This document shows positions 13,722 through 22,731 of a DNA stretch of 28,018 nucleotides, in pieces (the first letter of the stretch is position 1; every line of letters starts with the position of its first letter). The notes under the pieces are model-generated. The model was given only the letters and a program-made list of their open reading frames with translations. It made no database searches and was not told the DNA's origin. The stretch is from contig JAITOO010000221.1 in assembly GCA_031289875.1 (NCBI GenBank), positions 1 to 28,018 on the forward strand. The letters are read 5' to 3'. The position numbers and the translations under genes are program-made. The stretch comes from Flavobacteriaceae bacterium (lineage in GTDB: Bacteria; Bacteroidota; Bacteroidia; Flavobacteriales; Weeksellaceae).

Positions 13722-16496
13722 ATGGACAGGTTTTCATTTTTAAATGCAGTTCACTCCGAGTTTGTGGAAGAGCTATACCAAAAATACATTCAATATCCCG
13801 ACAGCGTAGAGCCCAGTTGGCGAAGTTTTTTTCAAGGCTTCGATTTTGCCGGCACTTCGTATAATGACAATCCAACTAAAACAGTTTCAGAGACTTCAAG
13901 CCTTGCGAAAGTTGCTCCAACAATGAGCGAAATTCCCGAAGACGTACAAAAAGAGTTCCATGTCATTGAACTGATAAATGGTTACAGAGTTCGCGGGCAT
14001 TTCTTCACGCACACCAATCCCGTGCGCCAACGGAGAACCTACACGCCCACTTTGGCGATAGAAAATTTCGGACTTTCTCAGACAGATTTGTCCCGAACTT
14101 TCAAAGCAGGAAGCATTATTGGACTGAAAGAGAGTACTTTGCAAGACATCATCAATCATTTGGAAAAAATGTATTGCACCTCCATCGGCGTAGAATACAT
14201 GTACATTAGACACCCCGAAGAACACGCATGGATTCAAGAATGGCTCAACAAAAACGACAATCAGCCGGCTCTCAGTCAGGACGAGAAAAAGCACATCTTA
14301 GACAAACTCTCTCAAGCTGTGGCATTTGAAAACTTTTTGCACACAAAATTTGTCGGACAAAAGCGATTTTCTTTAGAAGGCGGAGAAACCTTGATTCCCG
14401 CTTTGGACGAAATCATCAATCAATCTGTAAATCAGGGGGTTGAAGAAGTTTTTGTAGGAATGGCGCATAGAGGACGCTTGAACGTTCTGGCGAACATTTT
14501 CGGAAAATCCTATTCGCAGATTTTTACCGAGTTTGAAGGAAAAGACTACACCGAAACTGTCTTCTCAGGCGACGTAAAATACCATTTGGGGTCTTCCAAT
14601 TCCATCACAACAGCTTCGGGCAAGACGGTGAAAATCAACTTAGCGCCAAACCCCTCTCATTTGGAAACGGTAAATGCTGTAGTTGAGGGAATTACAAGAA
14701 AAAAAGCAGACTACGAATATCATGGAGATTACAGCAAGGTTCTCCCGATTCTCATTCACGGAGATGCAGCATTGGCAGGACAAGGTATTGTGTATGAGGT
14801 ACTTCAGATGATGACACTCAACGGTTACAAGACGGGCGGAACGATACATTTAGTCGTAAACAATCAAATCGGCTTCACAACTAATTATTTAGACGCTCGT
14901 TCAAGCATTTATTGTACTGACGTAGCGAAAGTTACACTTTCTCCCGTTCTCCATGTCAATGCCGACGACGCCGAAGCCGTAATTCACGCAGTGCATTTCG
15001 CCGCCGATTATCGTGCCAAGTTTCACAAAGATGTCTTCATCGACCTGCTCGGCTATCGAAAATACGGACATAACGAAGGCGACGAACCAAGATTTACTCA
15101 ACCGCAGTTGTATCAAATCATTGCCCAACACCCGAATCCGAGAGAAATTTACAAGGAAAAACTGGAACAGGAAGGGCTCATCAGCGCACAAGCTCTGGCA
15201 GAAAACGAAAAAGAATACCGCATTTTACTGGAAAGAGATTTTGCTACTTCCAAAGAAGCAACCATCACCAAGTTAGAACCGTTCATGCAGGAAGACTGGA
15301 CGAATTTTGAAAAAGTTACCAAAGAAGCGATGCTTCGCCCTATGGACACAACTTTTCCTTTAGAAAAACTAAAAGAAATCGGCAAAAAAATTTCTGAAAT
15401 TCCCGAAGGAAAAAAATTGTTCAACAAAATCCAAAGACTACTGAAACAACGGCGGGATATGGTTGAAAGAAAAGCTCCTATCGACTGGGGAATGGCGGAA
15501 ACACTAGCATACGGAACTTTGCTGACCGAAGGGCATAATGTACGCCTATCGGGAGAAGACGTGGAACGCGGAACATTTTCGCACCGCCATGTGGTCATTA
15601 AAACGGAAGATACCGAAGAAAAAATCGTACCGCTAAACACTCTGGGTGCAGAAGCAACATTCAGCGTCTATAACTCCCTGCTTTCCGAGTACGGAGTGTT
15701 GGGCTTCGAATATGGTTATGCCATGGTCAATCCTTATGGACTTACCATTTGGGAAGCACAATTCGGAGACTTTGCCAACGGAGCGCAAATCATTACCGAC
15801 CAATACATCTCGGCAGCAGAAGACAAGTGGAAAATGCAAAACGGCTTGGTTATGCTTCTCCCTCATGGTTTTGAAGGACAGGGAGCAGAACATTCCTCCG
15901 CAAGGATAGAAAGATATCTGTCTCTGTGTGCCAACGGAAATATGTACCTAATTAATGCTACTACTCCGGCGAATATTTACCATGCCTTGCGAAGACAGTT
16001 GAAAACTCCCAATTTCCGCAAACCATTGGTTGTTTTCTCCCCAAAAGTCCTGCTCCGCCACCCAAAAGCAGTCTCCTCGCTGGAAGAATTGGCAAACGGC
16101 AGTTTCCAAGAATTGATTGATGACCCAACGGCTCAGCCGGAAAAAGTTACCCGCGTAGTTTTTTGTTCGGGAAAACTGTACTATGAACTGCTTGCCAAGA
16201 AAGAAGAATTGAGCGAAGGACGCGTTGCGCTCGTCCGTCTGGAACAGTTATATCCTTTACATTGGGAAAGAATTTATCAAATTTTAGACAAATACGAAAA
16301 TAAAAAAGAATTTATCTGGGTACAGGAAGAACCTGAAAATATGGGCGCATGGTGGTACATTCTCAAAGATTTCCGCAAATTAGATATTGATGTCATCTGC
16401 CCGTCGGTGAGCAGCTCGCCGTCGCCGGGTTCGCATGAGCGATACCACAAAATTCAACATGCTTTGGTAAACAAGGTTTTTGAAAATATCAAATGA
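13722..16496 (+). CDS. sucA: 2-oxoglutarate dehydrogenase E1 component
   Basis: Thiamine-diphosphate decarboxylase of the 2-oxoglutarate dehydrogenase complex, converting 2-oxoglutarate to a succinyl group on the lipoyl arm of E2 in the TCA cycle. At 924 residues it is full length (E. coli SucA is 933). The N-terminal SucA segment (FLNAVHSEFVEELYQKY, then PSWRSFFQGF) is followed by the E1 core. That core shows VGMAHRGRLNVLANIFGK (about 246-263), GDVKYHLG (about 286), the ThDP/Mg motif from GDAALAGQG (about 347) to VVNNQIGFTT (about 380), and the transketolase-like C-terminal part with QFGDFANGAQIITDQY and LLPHGFEGQGAEHSSAR. It starts a two-gene operon with sucB 79 bp downstream. No E3 (lpd) gene is in the window. 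Confidence 0.97.
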   Translation: MDRFSFLNAVHSEFVEELYQKYIQYPDSVEPSWRSFFQGFDFAGTSYNDNPTKTVSETSSLAKVAPTMSEIPEDVQKEFHVIELINGYRVRGHFFTHTNPVRQRRTYTPTLAIENFGLSQTDLSRTFKAGSIIGLKESTLQDIINHLEKMYCTSIGVEYMYIRHPEEHAWIQEWLNKNDNQPALSQDEKKHILDKLSQAVAFENFLHTKFVGQKRFSLEGGETLIPALDEIINQSVNQGVEEVFVGMAHRGRLNVLANIFGKSYSQIFTEFEGKDYTETVFSGDVKYHLGSSNSITTASGKTVKINLAPNPSHLETVNAVVEGITRKKADYEYHGDYSKVLPILIHGDAALAGQGIVYEVLQMMTLNGYKTGGTIHLVVNNQIGFTTNYLDARSSIYCTDVAKVTLSPVLHVNADDAEAVIHAVHFAADYRAKFHKDVFIDLLGYRKYGHNEGDEPRFTQPQLYQIIAQHPNPREIYKEKLEQEGLISAQALAENEKEYRILLERDFATSKEATITKLEPFMQEDWTNFEKVTKEAMLRPMDTTFPLEKLKEIGKKISEIPEGKKLFNKIQRLLKQRRDMVERKAPIDWGMAETLAYGTLLTEGHNVRLSGEDVERGTFSHRHVVIKTEDTEEKIVPLNTLGAEATFSVYNSLLSEYGVLGFEYGYAMVNPYGLTIWEAQFGDFANGAQIITDQYISAAEDKWKMQNGLVMLLPHGFEGQGAEHSSARIERYLSLCANGNMYLINATTPANIYHALRRQLKTPNFRKPLVVFSPKVLLRHPKAVSSLEELANGSFQELIDDPTAQPEKVTRVVFCSGKLYYELLAKKEELSEGRVALVRLEQLYPLHWERIYQILDKYENKKEFIWVQEEPENMGAWWYILKDFRKLDIDVICPSVSSSPSPGSHERYHKIQHALVNKVFENIK

Positions 16497-16575
16497 TGGT
16501 CAATGAATTGAAAAATAAAAATCTTATTGAAATACGTAAAATTAAAATAACTGAAAATTAAAAAACAATATTCTC

Positions 16576-17799
16576 ATGATACTTGAAATGAAAGTCCCCT
16601 CTCCGGGAGAATCAATTACGGAAGTGGAAATAGCAACATGGCTGGTGAAAGACGGCGATTATGTGGAAAAAGACCAGACAATCGCAGAAGTTGATTCCGA
16701 CAAAGCCACCTTAGACCTGCCCGCCGAGCAAAGCGGCGTGATAGCGCTGAAAGCATCGGAAGGCGATACCGTACAAGTCGGTCAGGTGGTCTGCCTGATT
16801 GATACTGATGCGCTAAAACCTGAAGGAGCAAAATCAGAAACGCCTGACTCTCAGAAAGAAAATCCAAAAGAAACGCCGAAACCCGTTCAGGAAACGCCAA
16901 AACCTGCGCCCGCAACTTATGCGGCAGGAACGCCTTCGCCTGCGGCAAAAAAGATTTTGGAAGAAAAAAATATCCCCACCTCAGCCATTCAAGGAACAGG
17001 TAAGGACGGTCGAATTACCAAAGAAGATGCTGTAAAAGCCGTTCCATCAATGGGAACGCCGTCAGGAAACGGAACGCGGTCTTCTGAAACAAAAAAAATG
17101 TCTGCCCTGAGAAGAAAATTGGCGGAAAGATTGGTCTCCGTAAAAAATGAAACTGCCATGCTCACAACCTTCAACGAAGTGGATATGAGCGAGATATTCC
17201 GCATCAGAAACGAATTTAAAGACGAATTTAAGAACAAGCACGACATTGGGCTGGGCTTCATGTCCTTTTTTACGCTGGCAGTCGTTCGAGCATTGAAACT
17301 CTTCCCTGACGTAAATTCCATGATAGATGGCGATTACAAGATTTCCTACGATTTTCAGGACATTAGCATCGCTGTTTCAGGACCCAAAGGATTAATGGTG
17401 CCTGTGCTTCGGAACGCTGAAACCATGACGTTCAGAAGTATAGAACAGAACATCAAGGATTTGGCAATAAAAGTCCGCGACGGAAAAATCACCTTAGACG
17501 AGATGACAGGCGGAACTTTCACCATTACCAACGGAGGAGTGTTCGGCTCAATGATGTCCACTCCAATACTGAACCCACCGCAAAGCGCCATTCTGGGAAT
17601 GCACAACATCGTGGAACGCCCAATTGTAAAAAACAAGCAAATTGTGATTGCACCGATGATGTATCTTGCGCTGTCTTATGACCATAGAGTTATTGACGGA
17701 CGTGAATCCGTAGGATTTTTAGTCGCTGTAAAAGAAGCCGTTGAAAACCCTGCGGAACTGCTGATGAACAACGATATAAGACGAGCATTAGAACTGTAA
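16576..17799 (+). CDS. sucB: Dihydrolipoamide succinyltransferase, 2-oxoglutarate dehydrogenase E2
   Basis: E2 core of the same complex; it carries the succinyl group on lipoate and transfers it to CoA. The protein has 407 residues. Residues 1-77 are one lipoyl domain with the modified lysine in [12 protein letters not shown] (Lys43). About 80-115 is a Pro/Lys/Glu-rich flexible linker. About 118-155 is the peripheral-subunit-binding domain ([20 protein letters not shown], then [11 protein letters not shown]). The rest is the catalytic domain, with [14 protein letters not shown] and the active-site [11 protein letters not shown] (His and Asp of HxxxDG). SucB rather than another E2 is supported by the sucA neighbour and a single lipoyl domain. 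An ideal terminator follows 30 bp after the stop. Confidence 0.96.
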   Translation: MILEMKVPSPGESITEVEIATWLVKDGDYVEKDQTIAEVDSDKATLDLPAEQSGVIALKASEGDTVQVGQVVCLIDTDALKPEGAKSETPDSQKENPKETPKPVQETPKPAPATYAAGTPSPAAKKILEEKNIPTSAIQGTGKDGRITKEDAVKAVPSMGTPSGNGTRSSETKKMSALRRKLAERLVSVKNETAMLTTFNEVDMSEIFRIRNEFKDEFKNKHDIGLGFMSFFTLAVVRALKLFPDVNSMIDGDYKISYDFQDISIAVSGPKGLMVPVLRNAETMTFRSIEQNIKDLAIKVRDGKITLDEMTGGTFTITNGGVFGSMMSTPILNPPQSAILGMHNIVERPIVKNKQIVIAPMMYLALSYDHRVIDGRESVGFLVAVKEAVENPAELLMNNDIRRALEL

Positions 17800-17828
17800 G
17801 GAACAAAATTTGAATTTTTTCATAGAGG

Positions 17829-17870
17829 AGAAAAACCAAAAAAAACATTTTTTTTGGTTTTTCTTTTTTT
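17829..17870 (+). terminator. Rho-independent terminator of sucAB
   Basis: A perfect 17-bp inverted repeat: AGAAAAACCAAAAAAAA at 17829-17845 and its complement at 17848-17864. A 2-bp centre separates the arms and a run of T residues follows. The stem has only three G-C pairs and is symmetrical, so it might also act on the other strand. The innermost A-T pairs would form the loop. Confidence 0.85.
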
Positions 17871-17996
17871 AATTTCAAGAATAAAAGTAAAAAAGTAAAA
17901 TTTGCGTAAATCAGTATTGCCTCTATTAATTAACGGTTTAAATAATTTCATTTTTTTAGGTATAATTTTTGAGTGAAAAAGTGGAAAATCTTTTTT

Positions 17997-18458
17997 ATGA
18001 AAATTTTTTTTTTATTTATGTTGTTTTCAATTTTATTTATGCAATGCTCTTCTTCACAAAAGGGGATTTACTTTGAATTAACAGATTTAAAATCAGAAAA
18101 TCCGGAATCAAAGACTGTTGCAGTTTCCGATGATATTATCAGTTTGCGAGAAAATGAAACTGTTTTTTCGGAAAAACATCAAACAAATTTCACTTTTGTA
18201 CGAGTGGTAAAAGATGAAAGAACCTCCGACGGAAAAGGTTTCGCCGTAGTGGAAATCAGGGTAATGAGTACTGTTTCTCGCCCAATAACTTTTTTACTTT
18301 CGACAGAAAATTCAGAAGAAACGTCGAAAAGCGCAAATTTTTACGGAAAAATCCTCACTTTGGAAAAATTGTATCCCTGTGGAAATAAAAAACTTACAGA
18401 TACACAGGCAAAACCTGAATATTCAATAAAAATAAGCGTTAATTCTTCCGAATCTTAG
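17997..18458 (+). CDS. Hypothetical small lipoprotein
   Basis: A 153-residue protein I do not recognise. The ATG at 17997 gives MKIFFLFMLFSILFMQC, a lipoprotein signal with Cys17. A GTG eight codons earlier (17973) is an alternative start. It is less likely because a near-consensus minus-7 box (AATTTTTG, 17964-17971) ends just before it. The mature region is rich in Ser, Glu and Lys. It has a conserved-looking strand core (FTFVRVVKDERTSDGKGFAV, then VEIRVMS) and one further Cys near the end (LYPCGNKK). It lies alone between the sucAB terminator and recQ, whose stop codon is only 7 bp away on the other strand. Confidence 0.72.
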   Translation: MKIFFLFMLFSILFMQCSSSQKGIYFELTDLKSENPESKTVAVSDDIISLRENETVFSEKHQTNFTFVRVVKDERTSDGKGFAVVEIRVMSTVSRPITFLLSTENSEETSKSANFYGKILTLEKLYPCGNKKLTDTQAKPEYSIKISVNSSES

Positions 18459-18465
18459 TCTATTT

Positions 18466-20670
18466 TTAATTTGCTACGTTACTGATAAACTTGATTCTCA
18501 TAATCCGCAACTCGTCTTCGGAATAGTCTTCGCCAAATTCGCCCAGCAAAACAGACATTTTATCGGTTTCAGAATTCATAAGAAAGTCTATAATTTCTTC
18601 CTGCTGTTCCTCGTCAAGGATTTCGTTAACATAATAGTCAATATTCAGTTTAGTTCCTTGATATACAATACTTTCCATTTCGTCTAACAATTCGTTAATC
18701 GTCAAGTCTTTGGCTTTAGCAATATCCTCGAACGAGAGTTTTCTGTCCGTACATTGAATAATAAAAACCTTGTGGGAAGATTTGTTGGCTACCTGTCTGA
18801 TTACCAAATCATCAGGACGAATAATATCATTTTCTTCCACATATTTGGCTATGTATTTCACAAATTCGTCTCCAAATTTTTTAGCTTTCCCCTCTCCCAC
18901 TCCAAAAACATTGGCAAGTTCTTGAATTGTAGTAGGATACTGAATTGCCATATCTTCCAGACTTGGGTCTTGAAACACTGCAAACGGCGGAATATTGACC
19001 TTGATGGCAATTTTTTTGCGAATATTTTTCAAATCGTCGAAGAGTTTTTTATCAGCCGTATTCAACATTGCTGCCTGCTGCACCATCACAGGGTTGATGG
19101 ACTGCTCAATTTCTTTCTCAAAATTAACATCTTCTGCAATTAAAAATGAAGTCGGTTTTTTGATAAATTCTTTTCCCTTTTCAGAAAGGCTCAATAAACC
19201 GTAAGTTTCGATGTCCTTAATCAATAAATCATTGACAATTGCCTGACGGATAACCGATTTCCAAAAATTTTCACTCTTGTCGTTTCCAATTCCGAAGTAT
19301 TTTTCATCGGCTAATTTGTGCGATTTTGTAATGACGGATTCTTTACCTATAATTATGTAAACCAAATCTTTGAGTTTGTATTTTCCGTTAGTTTGACTAA
19401 TTACGGACAAAATTTTCTGCATCTCGTTTTCCACGTCAATCATCGTCTTGGGATGTATCGAATTGTCGTCCATATTTGCGCCCAAACCGTTTTTCTCGTC
19501 AAATTCTTCCCCAAAATAGTGAAGCAAATATTTTCGGCGGGACATTGAAGTTTCTGCATAACCGACCACTTCCTGCAATAACTGCACCCCTACTTCCCGC
19601 TCGGACACAGGCTTGGAAGCTAAAAATTTTTCCAGTTTTTCGATGTCCTTATAATCATAAAAAGCAATACAATAGCCCTCGCCTCCGTCGCGCCCCGCAC
19701 GCCCTGTTTCCTGATAATAGCTTTCGAGGCTTTTCGGCATATCATAATGGAAAACAAAACGAACGTCGGGCTTGTCAATACCCATTCCGAAAGCAATTGT
19801 GGCACAGATTACATCAGCTTCTTCCATCAAAAACCTGTCCTGATGAGCAGAACGCATCTTGCCGTCCAAACCCGCATGATAAGGCAACGCATTGATTCCA
19901 TTAACTTTAAGAAGTTCTGCCAAATCTTCTACTTTTTTTCGGCTCAGACAATATATAATTCCTGCTTTGCCGTGATTTTCCTTTATATATCTGATAATCT
20001 GTTTTTCAGGATTGATTTTTGAACGTACTTCGTAGAACAAATTCGGACGATTGAACGAAGATTTGTACACTTGTGCGTCCATCATTCCGAGCGTTTTTTG
20101 AATATCTTCCTGCACTTTCGGCGTAGCGGTAGCGGTCAATGCAATAATCGGGCGGCTGCCGATTTTTTCGATAATATGTTTCAGATTTCGATATTCAGGG
20201 CGGAAATCATGCCCCCATTCTGAAATGCAATGCGCTTCGTCAATCGCAAAAAACGAAATATTTGTACCGTTCAAAAATTCGGAATATTCTTCTTTTATCA
20301 GCGATTCAGGCGCAACATACAATAATTTTGTCATCCCCGATGTGATGTCTTCTTTCACCTTTTTCACTTCCGTCTTGTTCAACGAAGAGTTCAGCACATG
20401 CGCAATTCCATCATGGGAAGAAATGCCCCGCATGGCATCTACTTGATTCTTCATCAGCGCGATAAGAGGAGAAACAACCACTGCCGTTCCTTCGGATAAG
20501 ATTGCAGGCAGTTGGTAGCAAAGGGATTTTCCTCCACCTGTTGGCATCAGTACAAAAACATTATCGCCGTCAAGCAACGACTTGATTATCTGTTCCTGAG
20601 GTCCTTTGAATTTTTCAAATCCAAAATATTTTTTTAATGATAATGTAAGGTTATTATCCAAAGGTTTCAT
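18466..20670 (-). CDS. recQ: ATP-dependent DNA helicase RecQ
   Basis: 3'-5' DNA helicase for recombination and fork repair. It has 734 residues, longer than E. coli RecQ (about 610). Helicase motifs are intact: MPTGGGKSLCYQLPA (Walker A, 42-56), FAIDEAHCISEWGHDFRPEY (DEAH, 144-147), ALTATATP (178-185), TIAFGMGIDKPDVRFV and QETGRAGRDGGEGY (320-333). After this comes the RecQ C-terminal winged-helix region and an HRDC-like domain about 535-610 (IPPFAVFQDPSLEDMAIQYP), with a further C-terminal extension. The zinc-binding subdomain keeps SRRKYLLHYFGEEF but lacks all four expected cysteines. It is divergent from kpsF. A possible promoter is TTTG (20729-20732) 18 bp from TACTTTTA (20703-20710) on the minus strand. 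Confidence 0.96.
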   Translation of the reverse strand: MKPLDNNLTLSLKKYFGFEKFKGPQEQIIKSLLDGDNVFVLMPTGGGKSLCYQLPAILSEGTAVVVSPLIALMKNQVDAMRGISSHDGIAHVLNSSLNKTEVKKVKEDITSGMTKLLYVAPESLIKEEYSEFLNGTNISFFAIDEAHCISEWGHDFRPEYRNLKHIIEKIGSRPIIALTATATPKVQEDIQKTLGMMDAQVYKSSFNRPNLFYEVRSKINPEKQIIRYIKENHGKAGIIYCLSRKKVEDLAELLKVNGINALPYHAGLDGKMRSAHQDRFLMEEADVICATIAFGMGIDKPDVRFVFHYDMPKSLESYYQETGRAGRDGGEGYCIAFYDYKDIEKLEKFLASKPVSEREVGVQLLQEVVGYAETSMSRRKYLLHYFGEEFDEKNGLGANMDDNSIHPKTMIDVENEMQKILSVISQTNGKYKLKDLVYIIIGKESVITKSHKLADEKYFGIGNDKSENFWKSVIRQAIVNDLLIKDIETYGLLSLSEKGKEFIKKPTSFLIAEDVNFEKEIEQSINPVMVQQAAMLNTADKKLFDDLKNIRKKIAIKVNIPPFAVFQDPSLEDMAIQYPTTIQELANVFGVGEGKAKKFGDEFVKYIAKYVEENDIIRPDDLVIRQVANKSSHKVFIIQCTDRKLSFEDIAKAKDLTINELLDEMESIVYQGTKLNIDYYVNEILDEEQQEEIIDFLMNSETDKMSVLLGEFGEDYSEDELRIMRIKFISNVAN

Positions 20671-20702
20671 TTGTTTAGTTTTGTTTTTTTAATTTTGCCA
20701 TT

Positions 20703-20732
20703 TAAAAGTACGACTTTTTTTCACAACACAAA
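20703..20732 (-). promoter_or_regulatory. Possible recQ promoter
   Basis: On the minus strand TTTG (20729-20732) lies 18 bp from TACTTTTA (20703-20710), a 7-of-8 match to TAnnTTTG. It sits in the 71-bp space between the divergent recQ and kpsF starts. Confidence 0.45.
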
Positions 20733-20741
20733 AAAAATATT

Positions 20742-21704
20742 TTGGAAAACGCAAAAATTCTACAAACAGGCATAAAAACTATTTCGAATGAAATAGAAGA
20801 ACTGAAATTTCTATGCAGCCGTCTGGACGAAAATTTCGTCAAAGCTGTCCGAATTATTTTAAAGATGAAAGGAAAACTTGTGATTTGCGGAATCGGAAAA
20901 AGTGCGCACGTAGCGCAGAAAATGACCGCAACTTTCAATTCCACAGGTACGCCGTCGCAATTTCTTCATGCTTCGGAAGCCAAGCACGGCGATTTGGGTC
21001 TTCTCTCCAAAGACGATGTAGCGATTTGCCTGTCCAACAGCGGTACATCTGCTGAAATTCAAGATATTGCGCCGTTTTTAAAAGCCTATTCTTCTGCGCT
21101 TGTCGTCATGACGGGCAACTTGGCAAGTCCGCTTGCAGAGTTGGCTGATGTGGTTTTGGACACGCATATTAATAAGGAAGCCGACCCGAACAATCTCGCC
21201 CCTACCTCTTCCACCACCGTGCAAATAGCTTTGGGAGACGCGTTGGCTGTCGCTTTGATTGAAGCCCGAAATTTCACTTCCGCAGATTTCGCTAAATTTC
21301 ACCCGGGCGGTGCGCTCGGAAGAAAACTTCTTTATAAAGTGGAACAGCTCGTAAAACCCGACCGCAAGCCGCAGGTTCGTCTCTCCGACAATCTGAAAAC
21401 TGTCATAACTTCCATATCCTATTCTACTTACGGAATCACCGTCGTAGTGGAAAATGAAAAGGTTTTAGGGGTGATTACCGATGGCGACCTCCGCAGGACT
21501 TTGGCTAAAGACATTGATTATCATACGCTTACGGCTTGTGAAATCATGACGACAAACCCGAAAACAATCCAAAAAAATGAGTTGGCAAGTACGGCTTTTG
21601 ACACAATTAAAAAACTGCATATCGGACAGTTAATTGTCTTGGACGATGAAAAATATTTCGGAATCATCAGCTTGCATACTTTGCTTGATAATGGATTCAA
21701 CTAA
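20742..21704 (+). CDS. kdsD: Arabinose-5-phosphate isomerase, KpsF/GutQ (KdsD) family
   Basis: Interconverts ribulose 5-phosphate and arabinose 5-phosphate, the first step towards Kdo for lipopolysaccharide. It has 320 residues, the normal length. The SIS domain (about 35-180) shows VICGIGKSAHVAQKMTATFN and CLSNSGTSAEI. The family segment FHPGGALGRKLL follows (about 187-198). Two CBS domains fill about 205-320 (ITSISYSTYGITVVV, VLGVITDGDLRRTL, IGQLIVLDDEKYFGIISLH). The frame begins at a TTG codon; the first internal ATG is 42 codons in, inside the SIS fold, so TTG is the most likely start. tatC starts 24 bp after its stop, so the two are probably co-transcribed. Confidence 0.93.
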   Translation: MENAKILQTGIKTISNEIEELKFLCSRLDENFVKAVRIILKMKGKLVICGIGKSAHVAQKMTATFNSTGTPSQFLHASEAKHGDLGLLSKDDVAICLSNSGTSAEIQDIAPFLKAYSSALVVMTGNLASPLAELADVVLDTHINKEADPNNLAPTSSTTVQIALGDALAVALIEARNFTSADFAKFHPGGALGRKLLYKVEQLVKPDRKPQVRLSDNLKTVITSISYSTYGITVVVENEKVLGVITDGDLRRTLAKDIDYHTLTACEIMTTNPKTIQKNELASTAFDTIKKLHIGQLIVLDDEKYFGIISLHTLLDNGFN

Positions 21705-21728
21705 TTAATAATCAATAATTTAAACTTG

Positions 21729-22571
21729 ATGTCAGAAAATAAAAATACAGAACCGGTTGATAAAAGCACAATGCCTTTCTTGGTGCATGTGGGGGTACTG
21801 CGTAAACATATTTTACGTTCTTTACTGGCAGTTTGCATTGGGGCGGCATTCATTGGTTATAACATTCATTTTGTGATGGATAAAATTATTTTCGGTCCTG
21901 TTCGAAATGACTTTATCAGTTTCAGGATGATGAATGCTGTGAGCCGCTTTTTCGGTTCAAACAAAGATTTTATCCACATGCCCGACCAGTTCCCGATTCA
22001 GGTGAGGCGGATTTTTGAACAACTGAACACTTCATTTTACGTGGCTTTTGTCGGCGGATTTATCATCGCTTTTCCTTATGTGATATGGGAAATGTGGAAA
22101 TTTTTCGCACCTGCGTTGAAATCCAACGAAAAGAAAAACTCAATATCGTTTTTTTTGGTAACGTATTTTCTGTTTATTTTCGGCTGCTGTTTCGGCTATT
22201 TTTTCGTTACTCCGCTGACGATGCAGTTCGGTTATTTCTTTAATATTTCGGAAATTATTAAAGTGAACATCGACCTGTCAAGCTATATCGGAATTTTGCT
22301 GCAAACCGTTCTGGGAATGGGTTTTGTGTTTCTCATTCCTGTGATTGTCTATATTTTGACAAGCATTGGTTTATTGACTCCAAAATTTTTGAAAAAATAC
22401 CGCCGCCATGCTTTGATTGCCGTTTTGGTGATTGCAGGATTCATCACGCCGGGTGATATTCCTTCAATGCTGGTAGCCTCTGCCCCGCTCTACCTGCTGT
22501 ACGAAGCCAGCATTTTGGTTTCTGCCGTCGTTTACAAACGAGAACAGACAACAGCGCCTGCGAAGAAATGA
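21729..22571 (+). CDS. tatC: Twin-arginine translocase subunit TatC
   Basis: Six-helix membrane receptor of the Tat system, binding twin-arginine signals and assembling with TatA-type proteins to export folded proteins. The ATG at 21729 gives 280 residues. The amphipathic N-terminus is MPFLVHVGVLRKHILRSL, corresponding to the usual F.dHl.eLR.r. The first periplasmic loop is longer than in E. coli. The cytoplasmic loop has the conserved WKFFAPALKSNEKK, whose Glu contacts signal peptides in the family. Later helices show FFVTPLTMQFGYFF and the end ITPGDIPSMLVASAPLYLLYE is highly typical. The canonical Asp and Glu in the N-terminal motif are Val here. No tatA lies nearby. Confidence 0.94.
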   Translation: MSENKNTEPVDKSTMPFLVHVGVLRKHILRSLLAVCIGAAFIGYNIHFVMDKIIFGPVRNDFISFRMMNAVSRFFGSNKDFIHMPDQFPIQVRRIFEQLNTSFYVAFVGGFIIAFPYVIWEMWKFFAPALKSNEKKNSISFFLVTYFLFIFGCCFGYFFVTPLTMQFGYFFNISEIIKVNIDLSSYIGILLQTVLGMGFVFLIPVIVYILTSIGLLTPKFLKKYRRHALIAVLVIAGFITPGDIPSMLVASAPLYLLYEASILVSAVVYKREQTTAPAKK

Positions 22572-22602
22572 AAAAAATTAACGGTAAATCTTCCCTGCAT
22601 CG

Positions 22603-22646
22603 TTTGATTGTTTTTATTACACTATTGAGTTCCTCAATCAATCAAA
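22603..22646. repeat. Nested inverted repeats between tatC and aroC
   Basis: TTTGATTG (22603-22610) pairs with CAATCAAA (22639-22646). Inside lies ATTGAG-TTC-CTCAAT (22624-22638), a 6-bp stem with a 3-nt loop directly abutting the outer arm. No T-run follows, so it is not a standard terminator. It may be a 3' mRNA structure of kdsD-tatC. Confidence 0.4.
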
Positions 22647-22717
22647 ATCAATGAATTTATGATATGATTCGAGATTAGAACAGGGATTTTTTTCTTATAA
22701 TTTCTGTAAAAAATTCC

Positions 22718-22725
22718 TATATTTG
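22718..22725 (+). promoter_or_regulatory. Minus-7 box of aroC, very close to the start codon
   Basis: TATATTTG, a perfect minus-7 box, ends 6 bp before the aroC ATG at 22732. Transcription would start at or within a few bases of the A of ATG, so the mRNA may be leaderless. No clear TTTG lies 19 bp upstream. Confidence 0.6.
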
Positions 22726-22731
22726 TCCACT

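Noticed and set aside
14640..15893. Minus-strand open frames inside sucA
   Set aside because: They are antisense to the conserved E1 catalytic core and have no independent support.
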